64,000 bases of DNA from Rhodopirellula islandica (GCF_001027925.1 NZ_LECT01000016.1:186001-250000), one strand, 5' to 3'. Counted from the stretch's first letter, positions 17,901-25,251 are shown. Notes: a model not told the origin generated them from the sequence alone. A program made the numbers and translations.

Positions 17901-18878
17901 GGTCGTTGCGTAATCGACACTGATCCGCCCATCGCTGCCACCGACGCGGACCACATCGATCGAGGCCATTCCGGCGTCTTCGTCCACCGAAACACTAGAC
18001 GCGTCAAACTCCAGTTTTCCAACGCTTCCAACCGAAAAATGGACCGTGATCGGATCGCTTTCGCTGAAGCCGGTGGTGTTCGGTGTTGGCTGACCGTCGT
18101 CACCAAAGTGGGCCGAAAGCACGAGGTCGATCTCGTAGCGGCCTGGTTCGCTAAATCCGAAGTTATAGTGCGAATGATTGCCAGTGTTGATCCACATCGC
18201 GTCGTCGGTCGTGATGCCATCGGTCACGTCCAATCCGTTGCCGTTCGGATTGGAAACTCCATCGTCATAGGAAGCCATGGAGACGATTGGCACACCAAAC
18301 GAGTCCGATTGATACATCGAAAATTCGCCAGTCCCGCTGGTGCCATCGGGGTTGGTATGCCGCATGTCCGAGAGGGTTACTTTGGCCCATTGCGCCGGCG
18401 CCGAACCGATGCGTCCCTTCGATTCGAACGATGCGTCGTACCCGTCGACCGTGCTGTCGAGACCGTAGGCTGCGAAACCGGGCCACAGAATGTCCGTGTC
18501 CTGAGCTTGGGGTAGCAGGTGGAACGATTCACCTGCATCGACGCCAAGGAAATCATAGGCTGCCGATGCCGGCCCGGTGATTTCCGCCGGGGAACCCACG
18601 TACAGCACCGCCTGTTCATTGTCGTACTGAATCTGCCCACCGACTTCATCCGCGCGAACACCGAGACTCCACTCTCCGGATTCATGCTGAAGGTTCAGGT
18701 CGACATGCTGGTTGGTCAGGAAATTGTCCAGCTCAGCCGCCAGCAATTGCCGTCGCTCGAGCGTTTCCATTCGAAGGCCGCCGCGGCGGGTTGTGCGTGA
18801 TTTTCGACCACCTGGAATTCGGCGGGCACCTGAGATTCGACGGGCACCGGACAAACGATCAAGGCGGAATGGATTCAT
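8922..18878 (-). CDS. Giant surface protein with six choice-of-anchor-M-like domains and His-rich clusters
   Basis: About 3318 residues. The N-terminus is Arg-rich and ends METLERRQLLAAE, a LEPR-XLL-like planctomycete export region. Next come an anchor-M-like domain (about 50-270), a Calx-beta domain (290-415), an FG-GAP/VCBS repeat block (510-870), anchor-M domain 2 (1080-1310), FG-GAP block 2 (1330-1700), anchor-M domain 3 (1920-2130), cadherin-like VCBS repeats, then anchor-M domains 4 and 5 in two nearly identical 314-residue units, anchor-M domain 6, and a dockerin-like EF-hand end (about 3255-3318, DTDGNGRVDALD). Three His/Asp clusters (about 2339-2378, 2653-2692, 2958-2975) sit inside domains 4-6. 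Related anchored-repeat proteins in actinobacteria lie beside zinc/manganese ABC transporters. I start at the ATG at 18878; a longer frame to 18977 would swallow the operator motif at 18934. Confidence 0.85.
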   Translation of the reverse strand: MNPFRLDRLSGARRISGARRIPGGRKSRTTRRGGLRMETLERRQLLAAELDNFLTNQHVDLNLQHESGEWSLGVRADEVGGQIQYDNEQAVLYVGSPAEITGPASAAYDFLGVDAGESFHLLPQAQDTDILWPGFAAYGLDSTVDGYDASFESKGRIGSAPAQWAKVTLSDMRHTNPDGTSGTGEFSMYQSDSFGVPIVSMASYDDGVSNPNGNGLDVTDGITTDDAMWINTGNHSHYNFGFSEPGRYEIDLVLSAHFGDDGQPTPNTTGFSESDPITVHFSVGSVGKLEFDASSVSVDEDAGMASIDVVRVGGSDGRISVDYATTSGTATAADFTATSGTVDFADGQTVNTITIPILDDTEVESNESFTIELSDAAPDTIDGYIKTIEGATGGLLGTVTSTTVSIQDNDQPANSPPTISTLDNQVVKAGDSTGGLAFTVGDAETAAEALAVTATSSNTTLVPNANITLGGSGADRTISVNSVAGQIGSSTITITVTDGDGLQTNASFQVIAATDHLVPFGVPEVVGSGLDYVFEPELADINGDGHVDILTASYAADKVVWFENLGDGTYGPEQVVSAEAGYPWEAHLADLDADGDQDVIVGGYFGDLVWHENLGESFGPAQSIDTGLYGPFIRSADVDGDGKLDVLVARDWGGDIYWYRNEGAGVFGSANVIATGLSEATGFVVRDLNGDGRPEAITGEYGASQLAYFVNNGDGTFGAKQTVASTSGSSVFAADDLNGDGIDDLLVVGLDSLEIGFHAGQSDGTIGAFTALPSVSKPAAATSADFDQDGDFDVLIGSYGGAVFWLQNFGGGNFSDSIEITRDVGQVNGIATADIDGDGDPDVVAADLIRGEVVVLPNRLGEFATTIRPPATRIYPAGQNLDLSIHFGYPVEVTGTPSVSLQVGDETVEATYVSGGGTTELLFRYMVVETDADDDGIELVSTSIDLNGGSLIGPTGDPVDLTLPAVDLSGVLVNGSAPVVHSVERSSDNPMAAHDVTFQVTFSESVSGVDVADFGVTLNGVTDASVTGVSGSGDEYFVTVSTGTGSGTIGLEVLETATITDTEANVIGEGFVGGEVFTLNRRPAREITNFFTQGHGDIGVGYSDGQWDLHAYVDDLYTEFAPDEVLIVGGPDSKVTAPSDTAYDFLGAEAGSEIYVLPQSNVPATIPDLGIGAGGINSDSMASYFNDDPRVDSTGSWVELQVVDVRLPEGGQFSLYSSGATEPNVWVASSDGIDDQDTVFAFANSHGHYNWAFTKPGIYEIDLFASGFADQNGNGTYDEGVDRYTESGIVTYYFSIDPAEGPQPYTIAADLIPANQLVPFALPEYFGGEFAEGTWGQVTGDFNGDGNVDLVVAGTDENALTYMQGNGDGTFQPEQLLNADSGVYSEGVTSVDYDGDGDTDVLVYEYNAATRTEGASEGTITLYRNDGNANFTREVVFDGLIVGYWIDAGDLNGDGRADVVYGANRYDFETRVTTAEKAVLLQQTDGTLGEKTVLTDEYYGELLMADVDGDSHLDIVSTGSVFDSSTFTSTAYLHIFPGNGDGTFDAPQDVNSNPSPYIHQVIDLNGDGRNDLVVYDRGADSHVGYYPQLEDGTFGDRVTLTPGYLYSQVNVAADMNGDGLPDIVSYGYSNGGYRLVWSPNQGDGVFGDAIVISSDVNNGGLHIADVDNDSYPDIINAGGVGGARLAPTGVFINKTGENPMVLLPPDARTRISGDPIDFQVYFGFPIDVTGTPRVALQVGDNVVYADYVSGSGTPFLDFRYTVADTDLDLDGVQLTSNLIDLNGGTLTDPIGGEAVLEFPNTVFDGVVVNAVGALVSGIKRVDTTPTDADSVQFEVEFSEDVMDVDAADFEVVMNAGDLSGATIVSVTGSGATYVVTVLTGTGSGTLALSVKDDASITNGGGHPLARSYFGGEVYTLRRGTPDPIEHYYTDEHADYRPVWNDGEMTLAVHGTDDVIPGGEIASNQLYTYADSNALVERSDDAAYDFVGVGAGESLYVLPSSSVPGVPYLGFTNGDVPSDLFASYVPDDPRITSSTPRQYLRYEMTDMRSSSGGEFSMWSSPSAGPRVYMTTSDGISSDDVLWSSGHLHRNLGFSKPGIYEVDVFLSGYLDVNANGTYEEGLDPYYESGIQTMVFGVDTLGAVEDSFTVFEGETLNGDVSVNDEWHESMGDYVATVETEPANGILTLNADGTFTYEANEGFAGQDSFDYRITNERGGFTTATATIDVSLAADDAFMVGAGNSVRGNVLLNDTLAAGITPVVTSTMGPLRGNLELNSDGTFVYTPGSGFDGSDSFSYMLSDGTSDTMASVTITAAALPQGEVIAEGHADFLINYHGDHWDFSVLGEDGHEHGHDDEHDEGDDHDDHEDDDDHDHDEGDEHDHGEGLHLDEVIIYGGAEAAITRPADSAFDFTGAAAGETLHVLPQANLPELPFLGLNSEEVEVDTFVGNEFSLHLVAVDGPGEFSLWQQDAFGTPEVLLASSDGITDADVVDLPEGTHAHYNWGFTQEGTYRVTVQTSGVLQDGSTPVSSEAVTLTFIIGDMSIAAEDVYMVGSGNTVRGNVLLNDAVAAGATPVISESMAPEHGSLVLNANGTFTYTPDDSFDGEDSFNYMLSDGTADTFATVSITAAALPQGEVIAEGHADFLINYHGDHWDFSVLGEDGHEHGHDDEHDEGDDHDDHEDDDDHDHDEGDEHDHGEGLHLDEVIIYGGAEAAITRPADSAFDFTGAAAGETLHVLPQANLPELPFLGLNSEEVEVDTFVGNEFSLHLVAVDGPGEFSLWQQDAFGTPEVLLASSDGITDADVVDLPEGTHAHYNWGFTQEGTYRVTVQTSGVLQDGSTPVSSEAVTLTFIIGDMSIAAEDVYMVGSGNTVRGNVLLNDAVAAGATPVISESTAPEHGSLVLNANGTFTYTPDDSFDGEDSFNYMLSDGTADTFATVSITAAPVLGDFESVLTTGDTDIGVAFGEHDHDHDHDEEEPSWDLHIHAHDAGDLEYEPSEALLYVGMDAQITLPAATTGFDFLGVDAGESLFVLPQTQNPNLLFLGIGGEELEEGVLQGDTATLQLAAVSGPGDFSVWQTGTFGTPDVKMATSDGVDETDQIEVPAGSHNHMNFAFTKMGMYAVTFIASGIDADGHATDSGPVTYYFQVGNTVEALDVENGETQRSHVGNVDLVFGQDDGLDDLMAAGRVQITKYDLDGNNGVLMDDSDYSASVDGNRLSLDFGDEGLGGNRNSNAGDGHYRIGIDMDGDGTADVFQEFYRLLGDTDGNGRVDALDRLRVQRGLSSQSDEADVNGDGVVNSLDFVLTSRAMNRRLADGLGWDD
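10066..11949 (-). repeat. Tandem duplication, two ~942-bp units inside the giant gene
   Basis: Units 11008-11949 and 10066-11007 are almost identical, with only scattered single-base differences (for example near 10212/11154, 10901/11843 and 10949/11891). Each encodes 314 residues: one anchor-M-like domain with a His-rich cluster plus one cadherin-like repeat. The near identity implies a recent duplication or ongoing gene conversion. Confidence 0.9.
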
Positions 18879-18933
18879 CGAACAGGTAACTCCAGGCGGG
18901 GCGTCAACGAGGGAGATGCTTAACTCAAGCACA

Positions 18934-18948
18934 TGCAATGTAGTTGCA
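18934..18948. promoter_or_regulatory. Putative metal-regulon operator (TGCAATGTAGTTGCA)
   Basis: This is the most symmetric copy of the motif (TGCAA-N5-TTGCA), 55 bp upstream of the ATG of the giant His-rich surface protein. It links that protein to the ZIP and CobW genes by shared regulation. Confidence 0.65.
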
Positions 18949-19013
18949 AGAGTAAAAGCGTGTTGATAGTAGGTCAACTAGCCAATTTGACCTAACCCGC
19001 AAATTTTCGGCAG

Positions 19014-19484
19014 TCAGTCGAACTGGAACTCCACCGCGGTCAGCCATCCGCTGGTCGTGGGTGCCTCGCGGTAGTGATATTGCCCTTTCTCAACCTGCCC
19101 CACATGCGCGACGCCCCGCTCGCTAGCAAGCTCCGGGACGTCGTCCTCGGAAACTTCACAAGCTGCCAGCAGGTTCAGCAGTGCGGATGCAGGAAAACCG
19201 GTTCCTTTCGGACGTTTTGCTTGCTTGGGGCGACGCCTCGCCGCAGGTTGGTCTCCGACCGGAAGTGGCAGTGGTTCCGAGCTCGTGATCAAGCAAACGA
19301 TGGTCGATCCGGAAGGCCCTGAAGACTCCGATCCGCCGATCACCTTGCTCTCGCTGAGAAACGAAACTCCTAGAACCTGCTCCATTTTTTCAAGCTCTGG
19401 CGCAGGTGGGGGAGCAGCGTCGCAACCTAGCAGTGCGAGCGATGACAGCAGCAGGAGGTTTCGGTTGAAGAGCCGAATGTTCAT
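19014..19484 (-). CDS. Putative lipoprotein, last gene of the DUF1559 operon
   Basis: This 156-residue protein has a lipoprotein signal (LLLLSSLALLGC, lipobox LLGC) followed by a Pro/Ala linker. No domain is recognised; the central part has a short basic run (RRRPKQAKRPK). The ATG at 19484 overlaps the stop of the upstream DUF1559 gene by 4 bp (ATGA), which fixes the start and indicates translational coupling. Small lipoproteins commonly follow DUF1559 genes in planctomycetes; the function is unknown. Confidence 0.7.
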   Translation of the reverse strand: MNIRLFNRNLLLLSSLALLGCDAAPPPAPELEKMEQVLGVSFLSESKVIGGSESSGPSGSTIVCLITSSEPLPLPVGDQPAARRRPKQAKRPKGTGFPASALLNLLAACEVSEDDVPELASERGVAHVGQVEKGQYHYREAPTTSGWLTAVEFQFD

Positions 19485-20620
19485 TCGAGTTGCCCGTTCG
19501 CTTCGCCGCCATTGGCACTGCCCATCGCCCACCAAAGCTGCAGGTCAATTGACTCACTGCGGAAGCCAACGCTTCCATCAGCCATTAGCACGTGAACGCC
19601 ACCGGTGTGGTAACTTCCCGGCGTGACCAGATTGTTGCCCAGCCCTTCCCCGCCATAGACATGGCAGTTTCGCTCGCCGATCGGCATCACATGCATGTAG
19701 GTGTTTGCCGCGAAGGTCCAGCCGCTGATCCACGAATGGCCGTGTTTTTCGATGTAGCTGGGGTCACCGTGGGTCACTGATCCACAGTAGGGGACCCATT
19801 TTTCGAGCGACCGGGCGCTGATGGAACTTCCGCAGAACGACTGCATGTTCTCGTCGGTTTCGGGTGATACCGTGCGACCGCCCCACCAAGTGTCGACAAT
19901 GGTTGCGGCACTGATTTTTCGCTCGGCGACCGCGGCGGTATTAGACAGCCCGTCGGTGATGTCACGGAATTTGATATCGCGAACCTGCCAAGAGCCCGGC
20001 TGGGACGGATTGTGCAGCCCGAACACGCCGTTTTGTCGCTCCAACGGTTGGTCATGTCCCGGCCAGTGAGATCGCATCGGCCATCCTACGTTGGCGGCAT
20101 AATTTCCCGGTGCAAGTTGTTCGCCATCCTCGTGCAACTGCAAGGCACCTGCTGGATCGGAGGGGCAAAGGTACGTTCCAACCAAGGTGCGAGCCGCTTC
20201 GGCATTGGGATGGCTCGGGGCGATGCTGTAGTCCAGGTAGTCGCTGCTGAAGGAGTAGTTGCAGTGGTCGGAAAGAGCGACGTCGAAGTCAATCGAATCG
20301 TGCAGATTCTGTTGCTCGACATAAGGAAGGATCATGGCAAGCCAACTGTAGAACCCGCTTCCACAACTGGAGCCCGAAGTATCCGGTCCTGTCGAGGTCG
20401 TCGGAATGGAGCGAAAGGCCCCGTGGTAGTTGTGGACCGCCAAGCCAATTTGTTTCATGTTGTTACTGCATTGCATTCGTCTCGCCGCCTCGCGGGCTGC
20501 TTGGACCGCCGGCAAAAGGACGCCGACCAGGATGCCAATGATGGCGATGACAACGAGCAATTCGATCAAGGTGAATGCATCACGCAAGCGATGCAAACGT
20601 TTGGGGGTTATCGGAAGCAT
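19481..20620 (-). CDS. DUF1559 family protein with type IV pilin-like N-terminus
   Basis: 379 residues. The N-terminus has a prepilin-type methylation and cleavage signal (DAFTLIELLVVIAIIGIL) and then VLLPAVQAAREAARRMQCSNNMKQIGLAVHNY, the hallmark of planctomycete DUF1559 (SBP_bac_10-like) proteins. The remainder is the usual disulfide-containing beta-rich domain ending with a HTGGVHVLMADGSV-like signature. These proteins are exported like pseudopilins and occur in dozens of copies per planctomycete genome; their roles are largely unknown. The ATG at 20620 is preceded by AAGGAAA. It lies 10 bp after the spermidine-synthase-like gene and overlaps the following lipoprotein gene. Confidence 0.92.
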   Translation of the reverse strand: MLPITPKRLHRLRDAFTLIELLVVIAIIGILVGVLLPAVQAAREAARRMQCSNNMKQIGLAVHNYHGAFRSIPTTSTGPDTSGSSCGSGFYSWLAMILPYVEQQNLHDSIDFDVALSDHCNYSFSSDYLDYSIAPSHPNAEAARTLVGTYLCPSDPAGALQLHEDGEQLAPGNYAANVGWPMRSHWPGHDQPLERQNGVFGLHNPSQPGSWQVRDIKFRDITDGLSNTAAVAERKISAATIVDTWWGGRTVSPETDENMQSFCGSSISARSLEKWVPYCGSVTHGDPSYIEKHGHSWISGWTFAANTYMHVMPIGERNCHVYGGEGLGNNLVTPGSYHTGGVHVLMADGSVGFRSESIDLQLWWAMGSANGGEANGQLE

Positions 20621-20630
20621 CTTCGTTTCC

Positions 20631-23318
20631 TTACTTTTCTGCTGGGCGGGTCGTAACAAAATGTGGCGGTGTCGAACCGCCTGTCTCATCTGTGTCTGTC
20701 GTATTCAAGTCGTTCACCCATCGGATTCCTGGGGCACCTGGCCAGCGATCCCAGTCAGCCAAGTGGTCATCCCGGAGGCAACGCGGGATCGATCTCGCAA
20801 CACGCGAGCCGATTGAGTCTGCCAACTTGTTTCTGGTCCGGCGTGCATGATCCCATTCCAAAAGCCCAGTGGCGAGCAACGTCAGTTCCGCTTGTGATCC
20901 AGGTGCGGCAGGTGGTTCTCGGGCGATCCTTTTCTGACACTCGCGGCAGAACTCAATCCATCTCACTGGCTGGAAGTAGTGCTTGCCAGCATGGGCTGAA
21001 AGACGAACGGCGGCCGCGGAGTATTCCAGTGACGGGTCGGCAAGCGACACCAGCCGCGTTCGACCCCGCTCGTTCTTCCATGATCCAAGATGAAGCAGTC
21101 GGACGCCGGATTCGTGCCTGAGCAGGGGGGCATGAATCGCCTCCATTTCACGCAACTGATCGCAATGTTGGCCAACCTGTTTCCAGTCGAGGCACCCGAG
21201 ATCTTTTCCGCCCACCAATGCGATCATCGGAGACGCGACCCGAAAGTGGTTCATGAACAAGTGAGTTTCGTTGAACTCGCTCGAAAAGGTATCCGCGATC
21301 AGCTCGAATTGCTCCGGTGTCAGCTGGTACATCGGAAGCCATTGGCAAAAGATACCGCCTGGCTTCAAAGCATTCCGGACGGACGCGAAATGTTCCCGGC
21401 TATACAAACGCGAGGTACCAGACGCCCAAGGCAAAAACAGATCGCCGGTGATGACATCGAATTGCTCCGTCATGGACGCGAGATAGGTTCTTCCATCACC
21501 TACCACCACGGTTGCCAGATCGCTTTGACAGATGTCGTGATTGAATTCGCTGAAATGTCTCTCCGCTGCTCGTGCCACCAAGGGCGAGATTTCGATTGAA
21601 ACCACCGCGTCGACCGTCGGGATGGACAAGGACGCTCCCGGGGTAATGCCTGTCGCCAGTCCAATGCACGCAACCTTGGATGGTTGCTTGTGCAGCACCA
21701 GGGGCAAGAGCGTCTGGCGTTCTTGGTCGTAGCGAACCGCAGTCCCTCCAAGCAAATATTGATTCGCGACCAGGATCGAGCGTTCACCGCGCCGGTCTTC
21801 GATCACCGCAACCGTTCCCTCGCGACCGGACTGGACGTCAATCGGATCGATCCCTGGTGGCGGATTGATGACGGGAAGGAAGGTGTTCACGAACCCCAGT
21901 AGCAACACGATGCTGACGCACAGTGCTGCTGAGACGCGGGTGACGACCGAAGCATGCGGTGAACCGGAGAGAACCACACAGGGAAGCATTGAGAACAGGG
22001 CTGCAACCGTGGCGAATGCCATTCCAATGGCCGTCATCGTCCCATAGACGCCTAAAGTTGGCAGGAGCACTCGGTAGGTCAGCTCCGCTCCCAGCATGCC
22101 ACCAATTCCGTTGACCGACAAAAGCAAGCCGACCCGTTGGCCCGATTGAATGGGTGAGCACTGCCGGCCGGCACTGGCAATCGCGAAGGGGAATATCAAA
22201 CCAGCGATGACCCAGGCTGGGCCAACCGACAGCAGTGCCATTGCCCCTAGCTTCAATACGAAAAGGGCGACACTCGTATTTTCAGCAAACCAATTGGATT
22301 GCCGAGCAAATGCCATGAATACCTGAGGCGCCAAAACCACGAACACACTGCTGGTCGCAAGAACCAGAACAATGGTCCTTTGACTGGATGGGGAGACGAA
22401 CAGCGATTCAAAACGGGCAAACAAAGCCGCTGCAATGCCGAGAGAAGCGATGGCACAAAACAGAACGGCAGCCGGCGAAAACACCGAGATCGTTGCGACC
22501 AGCTGAAACATCTGAAAGGCTGCAACCTCGATCGCTAAAACCGCCGCGCCTGAAAAGAATGCCAGCCAGAGCGCTCTGCTGAATGCGATGGTCAACGCAG
22601 CTTCTTCTGCTCTGGAGATGATCGCTTTCTCAGGTGCAGTCCTACGAGGAGGCAGGGTTGGGAAAGCTTTCGCGCAAATCAAGAGTGCGATGCCGATCGC
22701 CCCGTCGACGCTCGCCGCCAAAACCATTGATGCAAAGTTCCCCCATTGAGGAATCGCCACCATGATTGTGAACAGCACTCCCATCGCTCCACCGATCGTA
22801 TTGACCGCGTAAAGGTTGATGCCGGATCGCCCCAGACGACCTCCATTCGATCTCAACAGTCCGGCAACAATCAGGGGAAACGACAGTCCCATGATGGCCG
22901 CAGGCGGGAGCACGAAGCCGAGAGTCAGCAGTGATCGAATGGCAAAACCATTGGATCCGTGCGTCGCGTCCGCACCGACCAGAGGCCAAATCCAATCGGT
23001 CAGCTGGGACAAGTAGAGGACCGGAACGACCAGAAACGGAATGCTTAGTTGTGCCAGGCCAGCAAGTCTTAGCGGGTTTCGAGTGCGTCCAACCAACAAC
23101 GCGGCGATTGCTGATCCAATCGAGAGCCCCAGAAAGAAGGTGCCGAAGACACGCGCCGTCGATTCACCACTGGCACCCAGCAGATCGGCCAGCCGCCGAG
23201 TCCACAGCAACTGATGCCCCAACGCAGCCATCCCACTCAGGAACGTAAGTGCCCCCAGAAGAACTCCGGGCAGAGCTTCAAGTCGATGTTCAATTCGAGG
23301 AGGGGTGTTGTTGCTCAT
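20631..23318 (-). CDS. Membrane-fused spermidine synthase-like protein
   Basis: 895 residues. The N-terminal two-thirds is a polytopic membrane region, starting with ALTFLSGMAALGHQLLWTRRLADLLG, typical of the fused MFS/spermidine-synthase family. The C-terminal third is a Rossmann-type methyltransferase-like domain, with CIGLATGITPGASLS at the ligand-binding loop and FDVITGDLFLPWASGTSRLYSREHF as in spermidine synthases. Such fusions are widespread in planctomycetes; whether they make polyamines is not established. It is the first gene of an operon with the DUF1559 protein and a lipoprotein, so a role tied to envelope assembly is possible. The ATG at 23318 follows a 220-bp gap from the upstream gene. 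Confidence 0.85.
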   Translation of the reverse strand: MSNNTPPRIEHRLEALPGVLLGALTFLSGMAALGHQLLWTRRLADLLGASGESTARVFGTFFLGLSIGSAIAALLVGRTRNPLRLAGLAQLSIPFLVVPVLYLSQLTDWIWPLVGADATHGSNGFAIRSLLTLGFVLPPAAIMGLSFPLIVAGLLRSNGGRLGRSGINLYAVNTIGGAMGVLFTIMVAIPQWGNFASMVLAASVDGAIGIALLICAKAFPTLPPRRTAPEKAIISRAEEAALTIAFSRALWLAFFSGAAVLAIEVAAFQMFQLVATISVFSPAAVLFCAIASLGIAAALFARFESLFVSPSSQRTIVLVLATSSVFVVLAPQVFMAFARQSNWFAENTSVALFVLKLGAMALLSVGPAWVIAGLIFPFAIASAGRQCSPIQSGQRVGLLLSVNGIGGMLGAELTYRVLLPTLGVYGTMTAIGMAFATVAALFSMLPCVVLSGSPHASVVTRVSAALCVSIVLLLGFVNTFLPVINPPPGIDPIDVQSGREGTVAVIEDRRGERSILVANQYLLGGTAVRYDQERQTLLPLVLHKQPSKVACIGLATGITPGASLSIPTVDAVVSIEISPLVARAAERHFSEFNHDICQSDLATVVVGDGRTYLASMTEQFDVITGDLFLPWASGTSRLYSREHFASVRNALKPGGIFCQWLPMYQLTPEQFELIADTFSSEFNETHLFMNHFRVASPMIALVGGKDLGCLDWKQVGQHCDQLREMEAIHAPLLRHESGVRLLHLGSWKNERGRTRLVSLADPSLEYSAAAVRLSAHAGKHYFQPVRWIEFCRECQKRIAREPPAAPGSQAELTLLATGLLEWDHARRTRNKLADSIGSRVARSIPRCLRDDHLADWDRWPGAPGIRWVNDLNTTDTDETGGSTPPHFVTTRPAEK

Positions 23319-23538
23319 CTCTACGTAGAGTCGTGCCTGCTATTCGGAAGGCAGGTGCTTTTTTGCCGCTCATGCATGCGTCTCAGCCGTTTGCCCTGGG
23401 ATCATTCACGGTCGTCGCCGAACTCACATGGGTTTGAATCGAGACTGGATTTTCTAAAGTCTTGCAACATTCGGCTACATTCAAATCTCACTTGTTTTCG
23501 GTTCGGTCCTTGGTCGCTGCGTGCCAAGCCGACGCAGC

Positions 23539-24363
23539 CTATTTCAGTTGAGGGCGACGGCGACGTCGCACCAGCATTCCGGCAATGCCCAAAGATGCCA
23601 GCACGGCCAAACTGCCCGGCTCCGGAACAGCAGTTACGGCGGTTGAATTTCCAACAGCGAACAAAAAGGTCTCAGTGTCGGATTTGAAACCGTCATTGAT
23701 GTGAGTGCCACTTGCTTCAAGTGTCACCTCATACAATCCTTGCTCGGTGAAGCCCCAAACAAAGTGGTCGTGCCCATTTGGCGCCATTTCAACCTCATCG
23801 GAGGAATCAAATCCGTTTAGCGAATCCATGTTCACATCGAACCCACCAGTCGAACCCGGTTGGTAGACCGAGAAATAGCCCTGTCCGGCGACACCGTCGC
23901 CCTGCGGTGTGAACTGAACGTCCGTCAGGCGAAACGACAGGTTGTTGTCCCAGTCGGCCGAATTCAGCTCCCCAGTACCAAACCCAAGGAACGGCACGCC
24001 GGCCGTAGTGACCTGAGGGAGCACCCAGAAATCGATCGCCGGGGTGCCATCTGGGTTCATGCCTGTAAACTCCAGTCCAGACGGTACCGACGTGAAGCTG
24101 GCGCTCGACGTGTTGGGGACCCGAACGTAAACGCCATCGTTCGTCGGGTTGAATTCGGCTTCGGCTGCTAACGCTACCCCATTGAGCACGGCTCCTCCGC
24201 CAAAGTGGTAGTGGAGATTGAGTTCTCCATCTTCGTACGCGAGGCCAATGTCGGCGTGGCCCGACGAATATTCTGTCAGCGTTGCCGCTGACACGTTTTC
24301 GGTTTGTAGGCACAGCATGCCGATACAACAAACAAGTGCAAAGTTCTTTACAAGGAAGCTCAT
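23539..24363 (-). CDS. Anchor-M-like domain protein with PEP-CTERM sorting signal
   Basis: 274 residues: a signal peptide, one choice-of-anchor-M-like domain and a PEP-CTERM end (VPEPGSLAVLASLGIAG, then VRRRRR). The domain begins SGHADIGLAYEDGELNLHYH and shares with the giant protein the pattern of a His-x-Asp start, a WVLPQ/HVLPQ segment, PFLGFGTGEL, and GHDHFVWGFTEQGLYEVTL near the end. It is therefore a single-domain paralogue with a different anchor. ATG 24363 has GGAG 7 bp upstream and replaces a weaker TTG four codons earlier. The promoter has a degenerate site (TGCAACTGCA at 24424) but no full operator copy. The conserved His residues could bind metal. Confidence 0.85.
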   Translation of the reverse strand: MSFLVKNFALVCCIGMLCLQTENVSAATLTEYSSGHADIGLAYEDGELNLHYHFGGGAVLNGVALAAEAEFNPTNDGVYVRVPNTSSASFTSVPSGLEFTGMNPDGTPAIDFWVLPQVTTAGVPFLGFGTGELNSADWDNNLSFRLTDVQFTPQGDGVAGQGYFSVYQPGSTGGFDVNMDSLNGFDSSDEVEMAPNGHDHFVWGFTEQGLYEVTLEASGTHINDGFKSDTETFLFAVGNSTAVTAVPEPGSLAVLASLGIAGMLVRRRRRPQLK

Positions 24364-24576
24364 CACGATCTCCAAAGGGGGCTAAATCGAAGGTTCGAAA
24401 CTGGTCGCAAAAACCGTTGTCGATGCAACTGCAATCAATCGCAGGGCAAAGACAACAGGGAAGCTCATTCGCGGGCACGAATGGCATGAAGAGAACTGCC
24501 ACAAGGACGCCCAACATCGTTTTGCAATGATGCGGCGAGAACTCTTATGAAGCAGAAATGCGTGAGCGATGAGCGC

Positions 24577-25005
24577 TCACGCGGAGTGCGACGGCGGACC
24601 TCGCAAGCGAACGACCACCCACGACGATGCCGTGGGGGCACAGGGGACCTCCGGTTTCCAAGCAACCAACCGCCCAGTGCAGACAGGCGGCAAGACACGC
24701 GGCCAAGACGCCCCTGCAGGCGCATTGAGCGAGTGGCAGATCACGCAAGAATCAGGGCACTCACCATGGTTGCGATGCCCCTTCCCCTGATCTTCGCTCG
24801 CCGAGTCTCCGCATTGATTGGACGCGACACGCTGGCTTGAAGCACAACAGCATGCGCAATGCCCGACCGCGCCGGGTTGGTCCGTGCTTGTGATTTCGGT
24901 TCCAGAACAAGCCTGCTGGGCCACATGCAACCATGCTGGTGCATGACCGATGCAGGCGAACCCACACAGCAATGCGACGACAACAGGATGCAACGGAGAG
25001 GTCAT
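24577..25005 (-). CDS. Exported Cys/His-rich protein, function unknown
   Basis: 142 residues. A hydrophobic N-terminus (HPVVVALLCGFACIGHAPAWL) looks like a signal peptide. The mature part holds a CACCC run near 50 and an HGECPDSCVICHSL motif around 85, resembling the small DUF2946-like metal-associated proteins often found beside copper and zinc genes. The exact family is not certain. Composition is Cys- and His-rich, as for a periplasmic metal binder. An operator-like site lies about 80 bp upstream (25084), so it probably belongs to the same regulon as the ZIP and CobW genes. Confidence 0.65.
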   Translation of the reverse strand: MTSPLHPVVVALLCGFACIGHAPAWLHVAQQACSGTEITSTDQPGAVGHCACCCASSQRVASNQCGDSASEDQGKGHRNHGECPDSCVICHSLNAPAGASWPRVLPPVCTGRLVAWKPEVPCAPTASSWVVVRLRGPPSHSA

Positions 25006-25083
25006 GGAGGGCGTTCAGAAGATTGAAATGGAGGCAACAAGTTCCCTGCGTCGGCTCCAAGGATAACGCCCTGTCCTGCAATG

Positions 25084-25098
25084 TGCAACTGAAGTGCA
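25084..25098. promoter_or_regulatory. Putative metal-regulon operator (TGCAACTGAAGTGCA)
   Basis: A copy of TGCAA-N5-KTGCA embedded in a cluster of four TGCA words (25077-25104). It lies upstream of the Cys/His-rich exported protein (start 25005, minus strand). A degenerate version, TGCATTTTCGATGCG, is at 25221. Confidence 0.6.
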
Positions 25099-25251
25099 TC
25101 TGCATTGAAAGGTTGTTCTGTCTCAGGATTGTGCCGTCTCCGCCGTGAGCTGATGTTCATCTGTGGAAACAGCAGTGCTCACAACCGCGCCCCCCGCTGT
25201 GACAACGCAATTCGCTGCACTGCATTTTCGATGCGATCCGGGGCTTTCCAA

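Noticed and set aside
18879-18977. 33-codon N-terminal extension of the giant surface protein
   Set aside because: It would place the conserved operator-like motif inside the gene; the ATG at 18878 begins a normal Arg-rich export region.
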